From Flavobacterium reichenbachii (GTDB lineage: Bacteria; Bacteroidota; Bacteroidia; Flavobacteriales; Flavobacteriaceae), in assembly GCF_002217435.1 (NCBI RefSeq), contig NZ_MUHF01000037.1, positions 1-64,000 of the forward strand: a stretch of 64,000 bases of DNA. Reading direction: 5' to 3'. A program made the translations under genes and the position numbers. A model generated the notes under the pieces. That model had not been told where the DNA came from and ran no database searches. It was given only the letters and a program-made list of their open reading frames with translations. Below are positions 58,717 to 64,000 of the stretch, piece by piece (position 1 is the first letter of the stretch; every line of letters begins with the position of its first letter).

Positions 58717-59550
58717 TTATGGCAGCCATTTGTTTTCGCCGAAGTTTGGTTTTCTTTTTTCTAAAAAAGCATTTCTTCCTTCTTTTGCTTCTTCTGTCAT
58801 ATAAGCCAAACGTGTTGCTTCTCCCGCAAATACTTGCTGCCCCACCATTCCGTCATCTGTTAAATTCATGGCAAATTTTAGCATTTTTATAGAAGTTGGC
58901 GATTTTTGAAGAATTTCCTGTGCCCATTCGTAAGCTGTATCTTCTAGTTCATCGTGAGGAATTACTGCATTTACCATTCCCATATCCATTGCTTCTTGAG
59001 CGGAATAATTTCTACCTAAAAAGAAAATCTCACGTGCTTTTTTCTGACCTACCATTTTAGCAAGATAAGCTGATCCGTAACCACCGTCAAAGCTTGTTAC
59101 ATCTGCATCAGTTTGTTTAAAAATTGCATGTTCTTTACTTGCTAAAGTCATATCGCAGACTACGTGCAGGCTATGTCCGCCACCAACGGCCCATCCGGGA
59201 ACTACTGCTATAACCACTTTTGGCATAAAACGAATTAATCGCTGTACTTCGAGAATGTTTAAACGGTGCTGACCATCTTCTCCAACATAACCTTGATGTC
59301 CGCGGGCATTTTGATCACCGCCGCTGCAAAATGAATAAACGCCATCTTTTGTAGACGGTCCTTCTGCAGAAAGCAATACTACTCCAATAGAAGTATCTTC
59401 TTGCGCATCGTAAAAGGCCTGGTACAATTCGGATGTTGTTTTAGGGCGGAAAGCATTTCTAACATTTGGTCTGTTAAATGCAATTCTGGCAACTCCATTA
59501 CATTTTTTATAGGTTATATCTTCAAATTCTCTGGCAGTAATCCAATCCAT
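58717..59550 (-). CDS. menB: 1,4-Dihydroxy-2-naphthoyl-CoA synthase
   Basis: A 277-residue crotonase-fold enzyme that cyclises o-succinylbenzoyl-CoA in menaquinone synthesis. Crotonase blocks: CSGGDQNARGHQGYVGEDGQ (the oxyanion loop and a MenB-specific insert), VPGWAVGGGHSLHVVCDMTLAS, and TSFDGGYGSAYLAKMVGQKKAREIFFLGR (catalytic Asp and Tyr). The C-terminal SPTSIKMLKFAMN and RKPNFGENKWLP close the domain. First gene of the minus-strand men segment. Confidence 0.95.
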   Translation of the reverse strand: MDWITAREFEDITYKKCNGVARIAFNRPNVRNAFRPKTTSELYQAFYDAQEDTSIGVVLLSAEGPSTKDGVYSFCSGGDQNARGHQGYVGEDGQHRLNILEVQRLIRFMPKVVIAVVPGWAVGGGHSLHVVCDMTLASKEHAIFKQTDADVTSFDGGYGSAYLAKMVGQKKAREIFFLGRNYSAQEAMDMGMVNAVIPHDELEDTAYEWAQEILQKSPTSIKMLKFAMNLTDDGMVGQQVFAGEATRLAYMTEEAKEGRNAFLEKRKPNFGENKWLP

Positions 59551-60213
59551 TTCTATTTGTTTATTTTAATAATTATAGTGTAAAAATAAACCATTTTTAC
59601 ATTTTTACCTACTTAAATTAATTTTAGTCAGCACGAAAATAACCTCCAATGTTAACAAATGGCATATGGCGGCAAAAAATAACATTTTTTAACATTCGTT
59701 TTAAAAAATAATAAGTAATTTTACATCCTAGAAATCAACGATATACATTTTATTTTGTTGGTTTAGATTGATTTTCTTTCACTGATTTATTAACCTAAAA
59801 AATGATTTTTTTTGAGAAAATTTAAAAAATTTGTCGCTCATTTTTTTACGGTTTTTATTAGTAAACCTATTAATAATGAGCAAATGATTTATGCATTTGT
59901 TAAAACTTCAAAAAGGAGATAGTAACACCTAAGGTTAAATGTTAGAATTGTTTCTGTAATTGGTATCAGAATGAATACGGAAAAGAGAAAAAAAATACCT
60001 AACGAAGCTTTCTAAAAGTTATTTTATAAAACCAATGGATCAGCCGTGAGATTGATTTTTTGCTTTTGAAATGAATGTATGAATTGTTTAAAGACATACC
60101 AGATCAGGATGTAATCTCAAAAATTTTTAACGCTATTGCGTCTTGTATGGATTCGAATTATTTTATTTCTGTTTTTTTTTAATTACAATTTTTTTTAAAA
60201 CTAGAATAAAAAG
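59551..60213. other. About 660-base gap without a confirmed gene
   Basis: AT-rich sequence between menB and the broken lipoprotein gene. A 35-codon ORF at 60075-60182 (MYELFKDIPDQDVISKIFNA..., ending VFF) reads like protein but is short, has no upstream start signal, and may be a gene remnant. Other frames nearby (MNTEKRKKIPNEAF) stop early. A GGCATATGGCGGCAAAAAA segment near 59666 and AT-rich hairpins are present. I see no RNA gene or mobile element. Confidence 0.5.
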
Positions 60214-60244
60214 AGAAAGGCTGCTTGTAATGAGCAGCCTTTCT
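60214..60244 (-). terminator. Intrinsic terminator
   Basis: AGAAAGGCTGCT (60214-60225) pairs AGCAGCCTTTCT (60233-60244) perfectly. T-rich sequence follows on the minus strand. It ends the lipoprotein pseudogene that stops at 60247. Confidence 0.88.
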
Positions 60245-60246
60245 TG

Positions 60247-61019
60247 TTATTTTTTAATTGGTATTAATTTAACTGAAACTTTATTTGAATAAACAATCCC
60301 ATCAAATAAAACATATCCGTTCTCTTTTAAATTTTTTCTATCATCGTCATTCATCCACTTTTTTGTAAAAACGGAATCATTTCGTAAAGAAAGCGAACCT
60401 AGATTAGGCTTTTTCTTGTCTATGTTTGAAAACCATTTTTGATCTGTTCTATAAGGTAAATTGACAATAGAAGTAAAATATTTAGTTTCTCCCGGCTGTA
60501 AAAAATAACCTTGCGAAGAGTCATAAACGTCGTCTATATACTTAATTCGTATGTATTGTTGATTTTGTTTTTTACTAAAAAATCTTTTATAATGTGATTC
60601 AACTCTTCAACTTTCAGTAATTCCAAACCATTGCCGCACATATTTTCGACTTTTGTAGAATTACCGTCTAAAACAGAATCATTTTTATATAAACTAAAGC
60701 CAATTTCATTTGTGCTAAATTTCTTTTTACCCAAGCTTTCGCGATAAAAATCACGCTCTACAGTTCCTAAGTTATTTTGGTTTAACATTATGAAATATTT
60801 TTTATCTGAAATATTCGTTATTTTATAATGAATAATGTTTTTAGAAAGACTGTCATACACTTTATTTGGCTGATAAAAAGCTTCAAAATAATCGTGTTTA
60901 TTTATATTTTCAACACAGACAATTTCATTAGTTAGTAATTCAAGTTTTAAATCTTTTTCATCTTTAGTGCATGACAATACGGTAAAAAGAAAGAAACTTA
61001 AAAAGATTATTTTTCTCAT
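60247..61019 (-). pseudogene. Lipoprotein gene broken by a frameshift
   Basis: The 5' part (60534-61019, 161 codons) encodes a lipoprotein start (lipobox TVLSC, Cys 17) and a beta-rich body, ending in KINNTYELSI. The reading then continues without stops in another frame, QYIRIKYIDDVYDSSQGYF through DRKNLKENGYVLFDGIVYSNKV to IPIKK, with TAA at 60247-60249 directly before a strong terminator. Restoring one A in the run of six (60568-60573) would join the halves into one protein of about 257 residues. This is either a real inactivation or a sequencing error in a homopolymer. The family is unknown. Confidence 0.75.
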
Positions 61020-61141
61020 AATATTATGTTTTTACCAGATTTTAATTTCTTTTGATTTTTTGTCATTTTTCAATTTTAATATAATTGACGAATTCAAATA
61101 TATAGACAAAAACAAGAATAAAATGCAGATTATTATTTACA

Positions 61142-61176
61142 CAAAAAAACTCGTTAGACAGCTAACGAGTTTTTTA
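61142..61176. terminator. Bidirectional intrinsic terminator
   Basis: ACTCGTTAG (61149-61157) pairs CTAACGAGT (61162-61170) around ACAG, with A7 before and T7 after. It ends the CvfB-like gene on the minus strand. Confidence 0.88.
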
Positions 61177-61177
61177 T

Positions 61178-62035
61178 TTAATTTTCTTTTACCAAATAAA
61201 TTCCATCTTCTTTAATTTCAATGAGTTTATCTTTGTATAAAGCTCCAATTGCCTTTTTAAAAGTCTTTTTACTCATTTTTAAAACGGTTTTAATATCTTC
61301 AGGATGCGAATTATCATTTAAACGAAGGAAACCGCGATTGGCTCTTAATTCATCTAAAATCTTCTCTGCGTTAGGCTCAATACTTTGATAACCTTGAATC
61401 TGCAAAGCAACATCTATTTTATTATCAGGACGAATAGTTTTGATATAACCACGCATTCTGTCACCGGTTCTTATCGCATCGTCATACACTTCATCTTTAT
61501 ATAAAAGCCCTTTGTGCTGTTCGTTGATAATTACGTTAATTCCGATTTCTGTAATATGAGAAACAATCAAATCTACTTCTTCTCCTTTTTCGACAGTTAA
61601 ATTATCATTGTTTAAAAACTGATTGGTTTTACTTGATGCCACCAAACGATTTGTCTTTTCGTCTTTATATAGGTAAACCAGATAACGCTTTCCTTTTTCC
61701 ATTGGGCGAGCCTGTTCTTTAAACGGAACAAGAATATCTTTTTCCATTCCCCAATCCATAAAAGCACCAACCTGATTGATGTAATTTACTCGCAAAAGAG
61801 CAAATTCATTCAATAAAATATAAGGTTCAAGGGTTGTTGCAACTGGGCGCTGCTCGTGGTCTAAGTAAACAAATACGACTAGTTCTTCGCCTATTTCAAA
61901 TTCATTCGGGACGTATTTATTGGGTAATAAAATGTCGTGAATCCCTTCTGGATCTTGTTCCGGATTTCCTAAAAACAAACCAACTTTGGTATCACGTAAT
62001 ATAGTTAGATTATTGTATTTTCCTATTTCAATCAT
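61178..62035 (-). CDS. CvfB-like S1 RNA-binding protein
   Basis: A 285-residue protein with repeated S1-type OB folds and a C-terminal winged helix, as in CvfB (YitL). Early strands: IEIGKYNNLTILRDTKVGLFLGN. S1 units follow around ALLRVNYINQVGAFMDWGMEKDILVPFKEQ and KGEEVDLIVSHITEIGINVIINEQHKGLLYKDEVYDDAIRTGDRMRGYIKTIRPDNKID. The C-terminal helix-turn-helix is LRLNDNSHPEDIKTVLKMSKKTFKKAIGALYKDKLIEI. The family binds RNA and affects virulence-factor or stress gene expression in Firmicutes; the role here is not known. Confidence 0.85.
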   Translation of the reverse strand: MIEIGKYNNLTILRDTKVGLFLGNPEQDPEGIHDILLPNKYVPNEFEIGEELVVFVYLDHEQRPVATTLEPYILLNEFALLRVNYINQVGAFMDWGMEKDILVPFKEQARPMEKGKRYLVYLYKDEKTNRLVASSKTNQFLNNDNLTVEKGEEVDLIVSHITEIGINVIINEQHKGLLYKDEVYDDAIRTGDRMRGYIKTIRPDNKIDVALQIQGYQSIEPNAEKILDELRANRGFLRLNDNSHPEDIKTVLKMSKKTFKKAIGALYKDKLIEIKEDGIYLVKEN

Positions 62036-62170
62036 TCTTTCGAGTTTCTAAGCTTAAAAAAGCTTCTTAGTTTCTAAGCTGCAAAGGTACGAAGTTTGAA
62101 AATGTCAGAGAAAAAATGTTTTATATAAAAAAGAGCAATTTTCATTTTAAAAAAATGGATATTTTTTGAT

Positions 62171-62178
62171 TAAATTTG
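62171..62178 (+). promoter_or_regulatory. -7 element TAAATTTG
   Basis: A perfect TAnnTTTG match 25 bases before the M28 peptidase ATG. No TTG box sits at the ideal distance. Confidence 0.5.
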
Positions 62179-62203
62179 AGAACATATAATTAACCCAAAA
62201 CCA

Positions 62204-63553
62204 ATGAAGAAATATATTTTTTATTCCATTTTTTTGATTTCGCTTTTTACACAATTTTCTTTTGCTCAGGTAAGTGAAGATCCAGAAATAAAGAAAATGA
62301 TCAGCGAAGTAAAATCCGAAAACCTAGAAGCAACCGTAAGAAAACTGGTTTCTTTTGGAACCAGACATACCTTAAGTGATCCTAAAAATAAAAAAAGAGG
62401 AATAAGTGCAGCACAAGAATGGATAAAATCTGAATTTGATAAATATGCGTTAGAGTCTAACGGACGATTGACTTCTAAAATTGATTATTTTACCGTAAAA
62501 GCAGATGGTAAAAGAATTCCGGCAGACAGCCAGGTTGCAAACGTTATGGCAACCTTAAAAGGAACCGATCCTAATGATGACCGAATACTGATCATCAGCG
62601 GACATTTGGATTCTCGCGTTTCTGATGTCATGAATACAAAATCTGATGCTCCAGGTGCCAATGACGATGGTTCTGGCGTGGCGGCAGTTATAGAATTGGC
62701 AAAAATCATGAGTAAAAGATCTTTTCCTGCAACAATTATTTTTGTTGCTGTAACTGGAGAAGAACAAGGTCTTTACGGAGCAAGACATCTTGCAGAAACT
62801 GCAAAAGAGTCTAAATGGAATATTATTGCCATGCTTAATAATGACATGATTGGCAATAGTTTATCGAGTGGCACTAATTTAAGAGATAATACACAAATCA
62901 GAATTTTCAGTGAGACAACTCCTTATTTAGAAACAGAAGACGAAGCCAAAATGCGTAAAGCAATAAACCGTGACAATGACAGCCCTTCAAGATTGCTGGC
63001 GCGTTATATTAAAACCGTTACAGAGCAATACGTTGATCAGTTGAAAGTTAAATTGGTTTACAGAAATGATCGTTTTTTAAGAGGTGGTGATCATACTCCT
63101 TTCAGTCAAAACGGATTTACCGCTGTTCGTTTTTGCGAAATGAATGAAAACTTTAATCAGCAGCATCAGGATTTGAGAACAGAGAACGGCATTGTATATG
63201 GAGACCTTCCAGAATTTATGGATTTTGATTATCTAAGAAAAAACACCTGTTCCAATTTGGCTGTTTTGTCCAATTTAGCCTGGTCGCCAAAATCGCCTCA
63301 AAGTGTTGGTATTGAAGTTAAAAATCTTTCAAACTCTTCTACAATTTCATGGAAAGCTCCAGAAGGAAAAGAAACATATGGATATCAGGTTTTAATGAGA
63401 GAAACGTCATCATCACATTGGGAAAAAGTTTTTTTTGTAAAGGAAACCAAAGCCGAAATTCCGTACTCAAAAGATAACTACTTTTTTGCCGTACAAGCCG
63501 TAGATGCTTTAGGACACGCAAGTTTACCGGTTTTTCCTATTCCGATTAGATAA
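62204..63553 (+). CDS. Secreted M28-family zinc peptidase
   Basis: A 449-residue exported aminopeptidase-like enzyme. Signal peptide 1-22 (SIFLISLFTQFSFAQ). The M28 core (about 80-360) has the ligands of a dinuclear zinc site: H in ISGHLDSRVSD, D in GANDDGSGVAAVIELA, E in VTGEEQGLYGARHLA, D in LNNDMIGNS, and H in RGGDHTPFSQNGF. The C-terminal 90 residues form a fibronectin-III-like domain (NSSTISWKAPEGKETYGYQVLMRE). It is probably periplasmic or secreted and used for peptide nutrition. No type IX sorting tail is evident at the C-terminus. Monocistronic with a strong terminator. Confidence 0.9.
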   Translation: MKKYIFYSIFLISLFTQFSFAQVSEDPEIKKMISEVKSENLEATVRKLVSFGTRHTLSDPKNKKRGISAAQEWIKSEFDKYALESNGRLTSKIDYFTVKADGKRIPADSQVANVMATLKGTDPNDDRILIISGHLDSRVSDVMNTKSDAPGANDDGSGVAAVIELAKIMSKRSFPATIIFVAVTGEEQGLYGARHLAETAKESKWNIIAMLNNDMIGNSLSSGTNLRDNTQIRIFSETTPYLETEDEAKMRKAINRDNDSPSRLLARYIKTVTEQYVDQLKVKLVYRNDRFLRGGDHTPFSQNGFTAVRFCEMNENFNQQHQDLRTENGIVYGDLPEFMDFDYLRKNTCSNLAVLSNLAWSPKSPQSVGIEVKNLSNSSTISWKAPEGKETYGYQVLMRETSSSHWEKVFFVKETKAEIPYSKDNYFFAVQAVDALGHASLPVFPIPIR

Positions 63554-63563
63554 TTTATCAAAC

Positions 63564-63592
63564 AAAAAAAGCGCCTAATTAGGCGCTTTTTC
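63564..63592. terminator. Bidirectional intrinsic terminator
   Basis: The palindrome GCGCCTAATTAGGCGC (63571-63586), flanked by A7 and T5C T5, lies between the convergent M28 and DUF2853 genes. Confidence 0.9.
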
Positions 63593-63611
63593 TTTTTAAT
63601 TTTACAAAAAT

Positions 63612-63953
63612 TTATTTGTAAACACTTTCTTTTTTAAAGTGCACTGTCAATAAATAGTATACAACTGCTCTGTATTTGTGCTTATTAGATTTACCATACT
63701 TCTCTAATGCTTCATCAATTGCAGTATCTAATTCCGGACTATCCTTTAAACCTAGTTTTTTGATTAAAAAATTATTTTTAACCGTGTCCAGTTCTGATTT
63801 CTGCGAACCTGCAATAGTAGACGCATCCTGATTGTAAACTGCAGGACCGCAGCCAATAGTTACTTTTGTCAGTAAATCCATATTAGGAGTTACACCGCAT
63901 TTGTCCTTTAAATCTGCTGCATACTTTTCAATTAACTCTTCTCTTTTACTCAT
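63612..63953 (-). CDS. DUF2853 family protein
   Basis: A 113-residue soluble, helical protein covered by DUF2853: EELIEKYAADLKDKCGVTPNMDLLTKVTIGCGPAVYNQDASTIAGSQKSELDTVKNNFLIKKLG, then LDTAIDEALEKYGKSNKHKYRAVVYYLLTVHF. Structures of this family are small helical bundles; no function has been assigned. The gene is complete and its promoter lies near the window edge. Confidence 0.9.
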   Translation of the reverse strand: MSKREELIEKYAADLKDKCGVTPNMDLLTKVTIGCGPAVYNQDASTIAGSQKSELDTVKNNFLIKKLGLKDSPELDTAIDEALEKYGKSNKHKYRAVVYYLLTVHFKKESVYK

Positions 63954-64000
63954 AATAAAATTTCATTGGTTGTTTTATATTTTAACCAAACTTAGAAATT

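Overview
The window looks like chromosomal DNA of a Flavobacterium-type member of the Bacteroidota. The evidence is a strongly AT-rich sequence, promoters of the TTG-N19-TAnnTTTG kind, genes that mostly lack Shine-Dalgarno sequences, secreted proteins cleaved before Gln (AQ/SQ), many short lipoproteins, menaquinone genes, a YpdA-like reductase, and a bacterial deoxyhypusine-synthase homologue next to arginine decarboxylase. I see no plasmid, prophage, insertion sequence or CRISPR array. It reads as core chromosome with patches of lineage-specific hypothetical genes.

Layout. 0-8 kb: a 2OG-Fe(II) oxygenase, an eIF1/SUI1 homologue, a nucleoside phosphorylase, a VOC protein, DUF4265, an orphan substrate-binding-like protein and a membrane transglutaminase-like protein, then an ArsR-SRPBCC-DoxX-DUF4256 operon with an apparent autoregulatory operator. 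8-14 kb: small regulator/enzyme modules. An SDR-ABM-AraC operon carries paired direct repeats upstream, and a Crp/Fnr regulator and an SDR share a palindromic site; then map. 14-24 kb: accessory stretch with a Cys-less thioredoxin-fold lipoprotein, an acyltransferase, an HExxH protein, a Crp/Fnr gene beside a GTG-started lpxA, and a run of membrane and DUF4419 proteins. 23.9-24.4 kb: tRNA-Val(TAC), a GIY-YIG gene, and a truncated tRNA into which the GIY-YIG stop codon runs.

24-43 kb: an ABC exporter, proline dehydrogenase, an O-antigen-ligase/TPR protein with a 129-residue internal duplication, aroB, arginine decarboxylase, a deoxyhypusine-synthase-like enzyme, an Asp-rich protein, recQ, dinB, ppc, an Lrp regulator, and an M14 carboxypeptidase divergent from an XRE regulator. 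The region between the last two carries six copies of a TTTAC-N4-GTAAA palindrome. 43-54 kb: lipoproteins, PlsC-like, spermidine-synthase-like and M23 proteins, a class V aminotransferase, an msrA-selO operon, ypdA and CYTH. 54-60 kb: menC, menA and menB, with the cluster interrupted by a TPR protein and DUF2199 next to a dispersed palindromic repeat. 60-64 kb: a lipoprotein gene broken by a homopolymer frameshift, a CvfB-like S1 protein, an M28 peptidase and DUF2853.

The most interesting signals are the XRE/M14 operator array, the tRNA/GIY-YIG junction, the regulator-linked palindromes, a possible leaderless small ORF ahead of arginine decarboxylase, the msrA-selO pairing, and the dispersed hairpin repeats. 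All family assignments come from reading motifs in the translated sequence; no database search was run.
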